The notes below the pieces were generated by a model that saw only the letters and a program-made list of their open reading frames with translations, had not been told where the DNA came from and ran no database searches. A stretch of DNA of 64,000 nucleotides from Adineta ricciae (taxonomy: Eukaryota > Rotifera > Eurotatoria > Adinetida > Adinetidae), in contig CAJNOJ010000049.1 in NCBI GenBank assembly GCA_905250025.1, positions 186,001 to 250,000 of the forward strand, in the 5' to 3' direction. A program made the position numbers and the translations under genes. The first letter of the stretch is position 1, and every line of letters starts with the position of its first letter. Below are positions 35,205-46,458 of this stretch, in pieces.

Positions 35205-38200
35205 TTAACAAGCAGTGTTGTTTAATGTGTGAATGAGTTTTCGTATAGATGTCGCGATCTCTTCTGAGTCGACGCGGAAATGAAGACTATGAAGTCCAGA
35301 CGGATAACTAAACGGAAAAGTTTGAAATGAGATATGAGGAAAACAAAGGTTGCTACGTACAAAAATATAAATCGTGTGCAGATTAAATTCGGATCTTGTA
35401 TTGTCCAAATATCTGTTGAATGTTTTTTATAAACTTCAGGAGAATTTATAACTACAAAATATCGAAATAATCAGTGAAGCTTGTGTTTCTTTTCCTTCGT
35501 ACTTTCACACAAAGCGATGCAGGACCAATTTTGTTGATCTAATGGTTGAATCTAGTTGACCAATATTCGTTTCTTATCAACGATAGAAGCATTTCACTTT
35601 ACTTTTTCCTCCGGATCATAAGTCGAAGTATTGGGATTACTACGATACATTGCACGGGACCATACATATGATGCAGAAAATTCGAAACTGGGCGAAACAT
35701 AAATCCCTGCACCGTATGCAGCACCGTTAAGCTAGTTAAACAAATCGAACGAAACGAAGTTATTAAAAAGGAAACTTACTAAATAACCACCTTTACCAAT
35801 TTGTAAACCGGAGCGAAGAATGGAATGCCAATTTTCTTGCGGGGAACCGTGAAAGGCGAATATACTTCCAACTTGAGCTCGTAAGTTTTTAAAATTGACA
35901 TGTTTAGTCAGGTCTTCATGTTTAATAAAGTATTGATGCTCAGTGTGAACTTGTGTCAGTTGATGTTCGGTAGGAATGCGTGAGAAATGATAACGATTGG
36001 TTCCCATTAACCTTATCAACAAGAAAAATGTTAATTTTCATCTTAAGAATCAACTATGATCGTTACCAATGGAAGAATGAAAATGCCCATGGATGTTTCA
36101 ATTCCAGCATACTTCGCAAAGAGATTTTCACCGCTTCATATTGTGTAATCGACTTCATTCTCATAATATCATCGACAATTTGTCGCAATATAACGACATT
36201 TGCATCTTTCTAGAGAAGAAAAAAATATATTTACAAGAAAAAACGAGCCAAAAGTGTGAGTCTTCTATATACGTCTCCATGCTCATCGATTAAGGTAGTG
36301 GATGTATTGTAGGGGTTAATTAGTTTTGGATATGGATCGAGAATCAATGCATGACGCCCAGAACGAATCGCGGCCGAAACGAGTAAAAGGAGAAAATCAG
36401 CAATCTGAAACAGAATTTTCCATAAATTCGCTCACATGCTTGAGAACAACTCACTTCAATAGAGAAGATCGACGGTGGAAGTGGATCATTGCGAAATTTT
36501 GAATCCATTGCATTGCTAAAGCATTCATAATCACTACAGATCATCGGCTAAAGAAAGGAACACGAATTTCTTTCATTGTCTCCAAATCATTCCTCTCACT
36601 TTCAAGGCTTTCTTCGTGTCTCGATCGATTGTTCGTTTACCACACATGACACACAATGTATTGAGGTTTTTCAAACGATAAATAATATATTTACAAAACT
36701 ATAACAAACATTCTCATTTGCTGCTGTTCGAAAAGTCGTTTTTGTCATACCTGAACGAAATGGCCGTGGTAGAGTGATGGTAAATGTTTTTCATCGAGGA
36801 GATCGTAATGTTGATCGACATCTAACGGTTGAATTCGAGGAGCTTTGATCAATTCTAGTTTTCGAGCAATTCGTTTTTCATTATCGAGAATTTCATTTGC
36901 AACCGAATCATTCAGAAGCGTTTCATCGACTGCATCACCCAATAATTCACGATAACTCTCTTGTTTAATCTTCGGAATGATCTCTAAGCTAAAAATACGA
37001 TCAATTACCTTTGGATTTCGCCAAGATTAATGAATACATACAAATACTTCAGACGTAGTTTCGAATTCAGAGCAGCGCGAGAGTATGTTAACTTTTCCAT
37101 AGTGATTGCTGCTTTTTCAAAGAAATCGCGAACGAGTCTAAAGAATGGAAGGAAGACTTCAGGTGAAATGTTCTGCTAAGACTTACCGTTCGATGAATGG
37201 AACTTTGCATGCATAAGCAGGATGACAGCTACAGGTTTGAAAGACGTGTTCAACAATAACTAAAACAAAATAACACTAAATTCGATAAGATCTGTGGATT
37301 AACCTGGATTAGTAGAACAGGCCAATGAGGTAGTGAGCTGATAGGGTTGAATATCATATTACATGTTTGATCATGTTCGCCTTTGGTTATGAAGGAATTT
37401 ATCAAAACAGTCTTTAGAATCTTCTGTGAGTTGAGAATCAACTGTAGTCCACATCAATAGAAGTACTATACTCAAGCGGAATTGTCATGAAACAGAAACC
37501 TGTTGATTTCAATGACGTCAAGCTTGTCATACTTAAGAACACGCGTGTTTTTTTCCCAACAGTAGGTAAGATTTTTATGACGAAATTACATCAAGTTTTG
37601 TACAGACCTTTTTCTTCGAGATAACATTTGCTATGAACCAATATGTGACAAGTTAACAGTGTTTTATTACAAATCTGCCATTGACATGCCGTTTCCCCTT
37701 CGATAAAATCCGTAAAGAATTGAAATATGATTCGCAATAATCGTGGATTCTCTGTATCGATTCTACAGAAACAAAGTGCATCCACTGAGAATTTTTCTTA
37801 AATAGATTATTTACTGATATGATGCACCGGCTAACTCTTCTGGTGGAACTTGTGTGAATATATCGTTGATATCATCTAATAACAATGGGTGAAGATCATA
37901 GTCGGGATGCTACGAGAAAATAACGTTTCTTTCGAAAGTCTTTCGAAATAATTTTCACATACTGCACTTGTGGTGGTGTCGGGGACTGAATTGGTATCAT
38001 TGGTCGCTGAATTTTGCATTAACGCTTCGTCGTCGTCATCATCCAAATGAGGCTCGTCGTAGAATTCATCATCTTCTTCGTATTGATCTTCATCAGTGAT
38101 ATCTTCGTTCTGCTCGACCTCATATATAGCTCCCTCACTTCCAAGAATATGCTCGCCATTTGACGAAACCAATATATTATTAACGAAATTTTGTGCACGA

Positions 38201-38226
38201 TTTTCACTTGCAGCTATGGATGACAT
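35205..38226 (-). CDS. PARP6/8-like mono-ADP-ribosyltransferase
   Basis: Transfers ADP-ribose from NAD+ to proteins. Exons resolved on the minus strand: 38226-37963, 37909-37815, 37762-37608, then 37259-37187, 37137-37042, 36988-36751, 36698-36600, 36547-36455, 36404-36273, 36209-36067, 36011-35780, 35731-35603, 35551-35503, 35451-35361, 35307-35205. One or two exons between 37608 and 37259 are needed (phase 1 in, phase 1 out) but could not be placed surely. Expected size is near 690 aa. The N-terminus is acidic (EDQYEEDDEFYDEPHLDDDD). Diagnostic PARP6/8 pieces: NTLCVMCG, LILDPYPKLINP, IFAFHGSPQENWHSILRSGL (catalytic His), GAAYGAGIYVSP (Tyr), WSCIALCE and the late LICTRFIFFY. A Glu for polymer elongation is not seen, so mono-transfer is expected. 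Confidence 0.88.
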
Positions 38227-38688
38227 TCTCAGGTAGATGTAAAGCGTGCCGGTAAAAGAAATGACTAATCGGTACGCTGTTTAAATACGGGAAGAGGAGA
38301 AACAGAAAGAGTATAAGTTGCAGCGAACAGACGGTCAATGGATATGGGAAAAAGCATATTAGACGTTGCTGACCTCTACTTGGAAATTTTCTTTTTTATT
38401 AAACAAACTTCACAGGAAAATTTCGTCTTGAAGAAAATAATTCTCTAATTTTAATTTAACTAGATGGGAAATTTTTCTTGACGTCATCCACCAACCGACC
38501 AATGCAATACAAGCTTCTGTCTCTTTCGATATTTCGTGTTTTTTTTATAGAAATTAAAACCAAGTCTGATGCAATTCGCCCGCAATTACTCATGACTGTT
38601 TTTTTTCAATGACGAACATGTATATATACCAAACTTTTACACCATTGTTATTTATTTCGTAGATTATTTCGATTAATATTAGGAAAAA
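38227..38688. promoter_or_regulatory. divergent promoter region, PARP6/8-like / EDF1
   Basis: 462 nt between divergent start codons. The right end has GATTAATATTAG at 38671-38682, seven bases before the EDF1 ATG, which resembles a splice acceptor. No other element was recognised. Confidence 0.4.
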
Positions 38689-39209
38689 ATGAGTAAATCT
38701 GGTGCAAATTTCGGAGGTACAGTTGGTTGGGACGAACAAACCGTGATTGGTAAGACAAAACTTTGGATTAAGCACAATCTTGCACAATTTTCTTCTTAGG
38801 TAAACGTGCGCCACGTACCGGTGACTTAAAATCGGAATCAGCTATTGCTGCTGCAGAGCGGGCAGGTGTTGCTATAGATACATCGAAAAAGTACGCAGCT
38901 GGTCACAACAAGCAGCATGAGGCAGCAAAAAACACCGCCATATTGGATCGCGAAACCGAAGAGTTACATCACGATAGAGTCAACAAAGATGTGTCACGTA
39001 CTATTCAACAAGCACGTGTAGCCAAAGAATGGACACAAGCTGATTTAGCCCGAAATATCAACGAAAAACAACAGGTTATCAACGAATATGAACAAGGTAA
39101 AGCAATACCAAACCAACAGGTTTTAAGCAAAATGGAACGGGCATTAGGAGTGAAGCTACGTGGAAAGGACATCGGTGAACCACTTAGTACCGGACCAAAA
39201 AAGAAATAA
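38689..39209 (+). CDS. EDF1: multiprotein bridging factor 1 / EDF1
   Basis: Transcriptional coactivator bridging TBP and bZIP factors; also known to bind stalled ribosomes. Exon 1 is 38689-38749, intron 38750-38799 (50 nt), exon 2 38800-39209; 156 aa, against 148 in human. The N-terminal MBF1 domain includes [14 protein letters not shown] across the splice and [10 protein letters not shown]. The Cro-type helix-turn-helix spans about residues 85-140, with [19 protein letters not shown] and [13 protein letters not shown], and the tail is [11 protein letters not shown]. Full-length conservation makes this secure. Head-to-head with the PARP gene and 201 nt upstream of CNEP1R1 on the same strand. 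Confidence 0.96.
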
Positions 39210-39410
39210 GAAGGCCGAGATTTGAACGGATCTTTTTGTCTTTTTTGCTCGCCTTGTATAATTATCCGTTTTCATTTCTTTTTGACTTTTTGTGGTGATT
39301 TTTCTTTTTCATCAGTAAAAGTGGATATCGAAAAGATTTATTCTCATATCAACTCTTACTTTGTAGATCGAAAGGGTTCTCTCAGATATGTTTTTGATTT
39401 CCTTTGAAGT

Positions 39411-39881
39411 ATGGATCCAGCAGATGATTTAAAAGCTTTTGAACGTCGAATGACAGAGATTATTTCTTCTCTTCGACCATCAACATGGCGTTGGCGACTT
39501 CTTTTTGTCGTTCTTATTTTAACAAATCTTATAACACTTTCGAATTGGATCTGTGATTTTACGTTTTCTCCTTTCTTCAAACCATCACTCACCACGCCAG
39601 TATCACTATCCGAACTACGAACAACTCCACTCAATGATCTCTCATCCTCCTATTTATTCCCGTGCATTTCGAAGATTCTTCGTAAAGATATTGCTTTTTC
39701 CATTTCGTTTAGTTTGTTGATATTTGCATTTCTCTTCGGAATCCATCGGAAAATTTTCGTATCATCAATAATGATTACGAGAATTCGTTCGATTCTCAAC
39801 GATTACAACATGTCCTGTGACACTGACGGTCGTCTAATATTAAAACCTCGTCCACTCGCATACTTTCATGCAGAATTTTGA
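39411..39881 (+). CDS. CNEP1R1: nuclear envelope phosphatase-regulatory subunit 1 (TMEM188)
   Basis: Regulatory subunit that activates the lipin phosphatase CTDNEP1 at the nuclear envelope/ER. Single-exon, 156 aa. The start EDLKAFERR-like motif is present (DDLKAFERRMTEI), followed by a first membrane helix (WRLLFVVLILTNLITL) and a second (ISFSLLIFAFLFGI). The conserved C-terminus SILNDYNMSCDTDGRLILKPRP matches the human YNMSCDDTGKLILKPRP. It is about 30 residues longer than the 125-aa human protein, mainly in the loop between the helices. The short 201-nt gap after EDF1 on the same strand is compatible with closely spaced or shared transcription, but nothing proves an operon. Confidence 0.93.
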   Translation: MDPADDLKAFERRMTEIISSLRPSTWRWRLLFVVLILTNLITLSNWICDFTFSPFFKPSLTTPVSLSELRTTPLNDLSSSYLFPCISKILRKDIAFSISFSLLIFAFLFGIHRKIFVSSIMITRIRSILNDYNMSCDTDGRLILKPRPLAYFHAEF

Positions 39882-40140
39882 CAAGATTTGAATTTGGTTT
39901 TGTGATTATTTTCTAATGGTGATATTATTTTATATAATTTTTAACAGTTTTCTGCTCGTTTTATTTTTGAAATTATTCTATAAAATATTCGGTTTAATGG
40001 AAATTCGTCTAAGACTGAAACTCAAAATCTCTCTCTCTCTCCGATGATCTTACGTTAACAGAATCAACTTCGACGATATGGATCCAATGCACCACAAATC
40101 GGACTATGTTGATATATTTTAGATAGGATATGAGATCAAA

Positions 40141-41246
40141 ATGAGTTCCAATGACTTGACCGATCGAAAATATTATAGTTTATATGTGGGAAGCATATCG
40201 CCGAATATCCGTCGCAAACAATTGTGTGATTATCTTGAACAATACGGACGAGTTGATCAATGCCAATGGTTTGAAGCTAATTATCGACGATGTAATTGTT
40301 TTGCGTTCGTCCTAATGAATACTCCGGACTCGATCAATCGATTGATGGCAACTCGACCACATGTTCTTGACAATCGCCGGTAATGATGATTGATTAACAG
40401 TGATTTTCTTGGAAGTTTGTTTAGATTGTATTTAAAACGTGAACTGCCGGAGCAATGTTCGAATAAAGTCGAACATTTTCTCACGACTGAAAATGTGTTA
40501 ATTCAGTTTAAACATAATCAAAATGGACAAATCAACGAACCCGATTTTAATGAAGAAAATATTCGAAATTATTTTCAAACCTATGGGCAAATTCTTAGTT
40601 TATGTCTTTTAAAAAATCATCGATGCGTTATCGAATATAAGGATTATGGTAAATATCATTCGAAAATCTGTAGAAGCTCACTATCATTTTGCCAACGAAA
40701 TTCCTAAGATCTACATCTAACGCTTGACAAAAAGAAGTCATTTCCTTTTTAGATTCCGTCGATTGTATTCTTCTCGATTGTCCACACTATTTCAATTCTC
40801 ATGAACTCGAAATTGACAAATATTATACTACAGAACAATTGAAGCATATCGAGCGTTTGGTTACAACTACGCCCGAGACGCCTGACTTGAGCGCTGGTAT
40901 CGATGAAGAACATGTCGAACACGTTTTACGTTCCCGTCGTTATTTGAACATGCGTATACGTTTGTTGAAAGACTCGATATTCTCAGTCGGTGTAGCGAAT
41001 GAGATTAAATTAGAAACAATTCAACGTGGCTTTCAAACAACAATCGATCGAAGGAAAGAATTACTAGATCAAATTCAACAATTAAATAAACAATGTCAAA
41101 TTTTACACGAGAGAAATCAAAGTCTGAAGGAAATGAACGATAGTCGAATGGCAATCAATGAAAACTTGGATAAAACTTATCAGGAGCAGCTTCGCGAAGA
41201 ACAGGCGAAACAAGACGAATGGAAACAGAAGATCGCAGCGTTATAA
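40141..41246 (+). CDS. RNA-recognition-motif protein with C-terminal coiled coil
   Basis: Three exons, 40141-40379, 40425-40648 and 40753-41246, with 45- and 104-nt introns; 318 aa. The joins keep phase and rebuild DNRRLYLKRE and EYKDYDSVD. RRM1 (about 13-85) has RNP2 LYVGSIS and an RNP1-like CNCFAFVLM. RRM2 (about 105-175) has VLIQF..., YFQTYGQILSLCLLK and RCVIEY and is more diverged. Residues about 220-318 form a Gln/Glu-rich coiled coil (LLDQIQQLNKQCQIL and so on). I cannot name an orthologue. The intron-end TTGATATATTTTAG at 40109-40122 lies 18 nt before the ATG and is the same 14 nt found directly before the CNNM ATG. Confidence 0.85.
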
Positions 41247-41435
41247 ATTTCGTTTGTTTTGCTTTTCTCTTCGTGAATTGTAATATTAAACATTAATTTA
41301 TTCGTTTATCGACACGTGATGTCAGATGTACATTTTCATGAAAGAAATTAAACAGCATTGAAATCAAAATAAAATAATCGAACGAGAAAATGTTTTGAAA
41401 CTGCGAAATTTGATTTTAGACTGACCAGAATCGGC

Positions 41436-42750
41436 ATGGAGAAAATTCGTATGCGTGATTTACGTCGAATTTTTCAAAACAAATACGTTGTTTTTATGGG
41501 TGATTCCAATATGCGCTCGATTTATAAAGATTTCATTCTCCTTCTCCAGGAAGATAAAGAACTAATCGACTCAGATCGAAAAGCCGGTGGAAATAAAGAA
41601 TCTATTTGTGGTAAATCTTTCTTCATCTGAAGTCAAATCCTTTCTTCTCGGCGTTTTTGTTTAGGTGATACTTTGTTAGAAGGTGGAGTGTACAAAAGCC
41701 TAGGAAGTGGAATTGAGTACGAAGAAAAACGTGTTTTCCTCGCAAATATATTTCTCGTGAAGTTCATTTTCTTAACTCGGTAATAACGAATACATCGGAA
41801 TGAGTTTTCGATTTCAATTTCAACATTGTTCAGATGTCAAAACGATGTAGTCACACGGACTTTCGAAGAATTTCGACGTGACACAGAAAAACCCGATTTG
41901 GTCGTTATTAATAGTACGTTATGGGATATAAGGTAATGCAAAGTGGTCAACAATGAGAAGAAAATTTTGTTTTTGATGTTCAAGTCGTTATGGTACGAAT
42001 GGAGAAGCGGATTTCAAGAAAAATGTACCTATTTGTTTGGATGAATTACGTGCAGCGACATCGCCAACGACAATTCTTCTCTGGTTAACCGCATTGCCGA
42101 TATCCGCTGAGCCGAGTGCAGCCGTATTCGATGAAAAATGTCTGGTTTTTCTGTTTCGACATGACTGATGAACTACGAATCAGTGTTTAGATCGTCCGGA
42201 GAACAAATATTGGCGAACACAATTCCTCCACATCAATGCTTTCTCCGCTGAATTAGCAAAGAAGAAAAACTGTGAAGTTCTCGATGTTCATTATCTATTT
42301 CGGCAACATCCGGAAATGAGAGATACTGACGGGTGTCACTGGAATGCCAATGGCCATCGAATGATCACATCTTATATGTAATTCGATTACTTTGATAAGG
42401 AAAACAATTGGTTTTCTTGTGTTTCCTTCAGTGCTCAAACTGTCTCTCTTATTTGGCATGTTCCATATATTGATCGTACTGTGATCGATCATAAAGAACG
42501 TGAATTGCATCACATATGTTATCGAAAAGTGAATGAATACAACGATGATTCAGTAGTAAATATTCTTACCGGCGAAAATAACGGCGGTGTTACTGATTTT
42601 GATCTGAACGTTTATCTTGCTGATCATGTACCAGTGAACAACGAAAGTTCGAACGGACAATTTCCAGAAAGAGTCGGAGCAATGATCGGACAAATGAATG
42701 AAACCGATCGACGAATTCTTAATCTCATGGATTACTATGAAAAACAATGA
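41436..42750 (+). CDS. PC-esterase domain protein, PCED1 (FAM113)-like
   Basis: SGNH/GDSL-fold protein of the PC-esterase group; substrate unknown in animals. Six exons: 41436-41610, 41665-41779, 41834-41932, 41985-42139, 42191-42377, 42432-42750; 1,050 nt, 349 aa. Motifs match PCED1 in order: NKYVVFMGDSNMRSIYKD (GDS nucleophile, residue about 24), FIFLTR, DLVVINSTLWDISRYG (block III-like Asn), then LLWLTALP and DGCHWNANGHR (catalytic Asp-x-x-His). All putative catalytic residues are present, so it could be active. The C-terminal 90 residues after the domain are polar and lack the proline-rich tail of vertebrate PCED1A. An acceptor-like GATTTTAG sits at 41412-41419, just before the start. Confidence 0.9.
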
Positions 42751-43235
42751 AAGCAATCGCACTTCATTTTCTTTTCTTGTTTATGTAATGAATGGCTGTC
42801 AGATGTACACAATGTATGAAATGCGTTTGTATTATGAATGAAACATATTTAGCATTTTCTTTGCTCGATGAATTTTGACTTGTAGATAGATTTGTGTGGG
42901 TTATGTCAAAATTTAAGACATAATTCATCGGATTGAACTTTGAACTTAGAGGATAATGAAGATTAATGTTGCATGTACGACATAGATGATTATATCACGT
43001 CATTTTAAAATAGAAAGCAGAAGGATCGGTTTTAGCGCGCAACGTACCGAGAGGAGTTTAAAGGTTCGAAGAACTTGTTGAATAATGAAGGCATTCATAG
43101 TGTTAAAAAGATCGGTCGAGAAAACATCTTCATTCAGACACGTGAGACGAATACGCGTGACAACTGAAAGGTGTCCAACAAGAAGCAAACGCTGTGATGT
43201 GCAGAAAGGTGAAAGTGCGAAGAAAAATATTTGCC
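42751..43235. other. convergent intergenic region
   Basis: 485 nt between the PCED1-like stop and the stop of the minus-strand GPCR. AT-rich 3'UTR-like sequence with no supported ORF. Confidence 0.4.
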
Positions 43236-44216
43236 CTATACACGCGCATTTTGATTAACACACATAATATTGTGAGTGTGCACTGTTCTCGGTTCTATTC
43301 GAGTCCTTTGTCCAATGAGTCTTTTGAATTGTTTGATAAATGTGTCTTTGCAATCTCGACGGAATGCTTTGGCAGCAAGAACGTAAATGAAAAACGTTGA
43401 TGCCGGATTAAGATAAATCAAAAATGAGCCCGCTATAAAGTTTAAAAATGTTTCAATCTGCTGCTGGCTGATGGATTTCGCACGGCCATCTATAATTGAT
43501 AGGTAAAGGGTCATTGCCGGATACATTCCAGTTGTAATTACATAAATAATCACTTGACTTAGTAGCATAGCCATAAATGCATTATCGCGTTTCGTATTAA
43601 CTCCAGCGGCATGTAATCGTGTGAGAAGTTCACGACGATGTCGCATTGTTAATATACTAAACATCGACATGAGAACTGGAGGGAGTATACCAGCAACGAC
43701 GGTTGAGTACGACGCATAGATTATATCGTTTATTCCTGGCATATAGCATTTATTTTGAATATATTGTTGTAGAAATGGAATATGAATTGTAACAAGAGGC
43801 CAAATGATAATGTGTGCAAGACTAACTCGAACAGCTATTTTCGTTTGACAGAACGACCGAAGTCGAGTTGAATGGGAGCATAACGCATAGCGGTCGAAGC
43901 AAGCAACGACCACCAATGATCGACCAATCATCAAAATTGTATGAATTGTGTATAATCGAAGTTTACAGTAGACTACAGAGTATGTTGAGGGATCAGTATG
44001 ATCCAAAATGTAAAGCGATGGTATAATACCCCAAAGAATTGATAAAATATTGATAACTGATGCTGTAAGTAGGTAGAGAGAGCACGAATTACGAAGAGAT
44101 TCTCTTCGAGCAAACATCAATACATTGATCAGATTGCCAATCACACCGAGAACTAAGAATGTGCTCATTCCATATCGAGTCATGGATACGCGTACATCAA
44201 CTAAAGACGGACTCAT
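43236..44216 (-). CDS. Rhodopsin-like GPCR
   Basis: Intact single-exon 326-aa receptor. TM1 has GVIGNLINVLMF (the class A GN motif). TM2 begins SCSLYLLTASVINILS. The Cys before TM3 is in VVYCKLRLY, and TM3 ends ACFDRYALC (a true DRY). ECL2 has NKCYMPG. TM7 carries NPASTFFIY, an NPxxxY variant. The tail has basic residues (FRRDCKDTF) and no palmitoylation motif I can be sure of. It differs from the tandem IDQY pair at the left of the window and keeps more of the canonical activation residues. It resembles the peptide-receptor-like families expanded in rotifers; ligand unknown. Confidence 0.9.
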   Translation of the reverse strand: MSPSLVDVRVSMTRYGMSTFLVLGVIGNLINVLMFARRESLRNSCSLYLLTASVINILSILWGIIPSLYILDHTDPSTYSVVYCKLRLYTIHTILMIGRSLVVVACFDRYALCSHSTRLRSFCQTKIAVRVSLAHIIIWPLVTIHIPFLQQYIQNKCYMPGINDIIYASYSTVVAGILPPVLMSMFSILTMRHRRELLTRLHAAGVNTKRDNAFMAMLLSQVIIYVITTGMYPAMTLYLSIIDGRAKSISQQQIETFLNFIAGSFLIYLNPASTFFIYVLAAKAFRRDCKDTFIKQFKRLIGQRTRIEPRTVHTHNIMCVNQNARV

Positions 44217-45143
44217 ATTTACACTTTATCGAGTTAGGTGATAATTTGACGAGAAACTAATGAATAATATTAGTAGACAGACGATACGTGAGAGAAGAAA
44301 AGTCATTTCATCGCTATGTTCTTTTCCTCCAATTATCTTGATTAACTTTTCTTACGGATGGATCTGTGAGAAAAAGTCTTTTGATTCGTCATGATCATTT
44401 GCTGAGCCACAGAAATGTAAGGTAAGATTAACGTCATAATATAATCTTCTATGTGAAATCTGTATTCTCACTTACTTATTAAAGATATGTGTCAATCCGA
44501 GTTATTCTAATATTAATTATTATATCTTTCATCTCCTTCGTGCTTCCATAAAAGTCCACTAGCAACAGAAACCGCGGCCTTCTCCAGGTACGACCGAACG
44601 CTTTTACCTCAGTCATGCTCCGGTCACATCGCCGAATGTTTTGATACATTATCCTCAATGATAAATTCTGACTTTTGAACTTCAACAACACTCTCGCGAC
44701 ATTTTCAAACATCTTTATTGATTTTTTCTTGAAGCCTTACATATGATAATCGAAAAGTGAAGTCAACTATCGAAATATTCCGTAGTCTAATTACACGCGT
44801 CAAGTGATGATTTACGAGAGATTGTATGAGAGTAAACCTATTTTATTTTCACACGAAGGACATTATCAATTCTTTAATCGAATAATCAAGATGTACCTGT
44901 GACTATTTCGTAATGTAAATCTATTTTCAATAATCTTGTTCGAATGATTCGAATTCTATCGATCTATTGATACTATTTACTGACAAAAAAGATGATTACT
45001 TTGAAAAGTAACTCAACGAACAAGGCTGTAGAACAGGTGACATTGGCCATGAGGAGTGACAACAAATGAAAAAGAACAAATATGCCGTTGAAAAAAAAAG
45101 AAATGAAATCAACATTATTCTATTCGAGTTTTTTCTATCATCG
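44217..45143. other. divergent intergenic region
   Basis: About 0.93 kb between the GPCR (-) and the serine protease (+). The minus-strand ORF at 44479-44712 has no recognisable feature. AT-rich; presumably holds both promoters. Confidence 0.4.
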
Positions 45144-46244
45144 ATGACATTGTCATCTATTAGTTTCCTCATTGTACTCTTCGTTTTGCAACTGAAACTG
45201 CCCTTGATTTCTTCATACGATCGTACTATCACATGTGGTTGTTCAGATAAATCTCAACTACAGTCGAAAATTATCGGCGGACAAACTGTTCGCACGCGAA
45301 CTTGGAGTTGGGCTGTGTCTATTCGCGTTCAAAATCGTTTTCAATGCGCCGGTTCCATTCTAACCAGTTCATGGATCTTAACAGCAGCTCATTGCTTTTC
45401 ATTTACTAATAGCCTAGGAGTCAACACAATTCGAATCGATCCTTCGCTTATCACCGTACACGCAGGTTCAAATAATCGACTCGAAGATAACCAATATCGT
45501 CGGGCGATTGACATCTTCTCTCATTCTCAATTCGATCCATTAACTTATCTCAATGATATTGCGTTGATTAAGGTATCAACACCTTTCGATATGACTGATA
45601 TCACGTTAGGCCAGATATGTTTACCCAATTCATCTTCGAATGACTATCCACTCACGAACACTTCCGTATGTCAATACAGAATATTTTTTTTATCTCAATG
45701 CTAATTTTGTCTTCTGTTAGCTCGTTGCTATCGGATGGGGCCGATTATGGCAAAATGGACCGGAATCATTAACATTACAGCAAGTGATTCTGAAAGCTAT
45801 TGCAGCCAAACAATCCAGTTGTTCTCCGTTAGTTACCGATTCATCAAAACAACTGTGTGCTGGTGTTGAAAATAGTCGAAAAGGTAACAAAATCTTGTCT
45901 TTCTCAAACAAGATCGAATCTCTTCTTCAGATACATGTCAAGGTGATTCAGGTGGTCCGCTGATGCTTTTTACAGCTAGCCAACAATGGGTTATCGTTGG
46001 TTTGACGTCCTTTGGTTACGGATGTGCAATTCCACAATATTCTGGTGTGTACACACGGATCTCCGCCTATGTCGATTGGATAAAGCAATTTATCAATATG
46101 ACTGATACTTCGTTATTTCCAAATTCTTCAGTTGCCTTTAATCTCTACAATGATGGTGATCTCGAATGGATATTCAATCGTTCGTTTCACTGTTGTATAT
46201 CTCTGCATTTACTTATATTTCTATGGATGATTCTCATGCTTTAA
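45144..46244 (+). CDS. trypsin-like (S1) serine protease with hydrophobic C-terminus
   Basis: Three exons, 45144-45665, 45721-45883 and 45931-46244, with 55- and 47-nt introns; 332 aa. The start at 45144 puts a signal peptide first ([19 protein letters not shown]); an in-frame ATG at 45066 would add 26 charged residues. The zymogen cleavage site is SKIIGG. Catalytic triad: His in LTAAHC, Asp in NDIALIK, Ser in TCQGDSGGP. The residue six before the catalytic Ser is Asp (codon split by intron 2), giving trypsin specificity for Lys/Arg. After the protease domain come N-glycosylation sites and a final hydrophobic stretch ([15 protein letters not shown]), suggesting a GPI signal or membrane anchor as in prostasin-type enzymes. 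Extracellular role; target unknown. Confidence 0.92.
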
Positions 46245-46458
46245 ATTAAAGTGATTTGAAACGATTTTTGTCGTACAGAGAAAAATACAGCAAAGTTGCT
46301 TCTTTTGCATTCGATTATTTTCATATTCAAGGAAAAGACAGATTACAAGAAATGTTCTTTTCTCCGTACATAGACATGTAGACTGGCAAAAAAAAACAGT
46401 GACTAAAATATAGATAGAAAATGAAACAGATAGTATAAAAAAAGTGACAAATACACAA

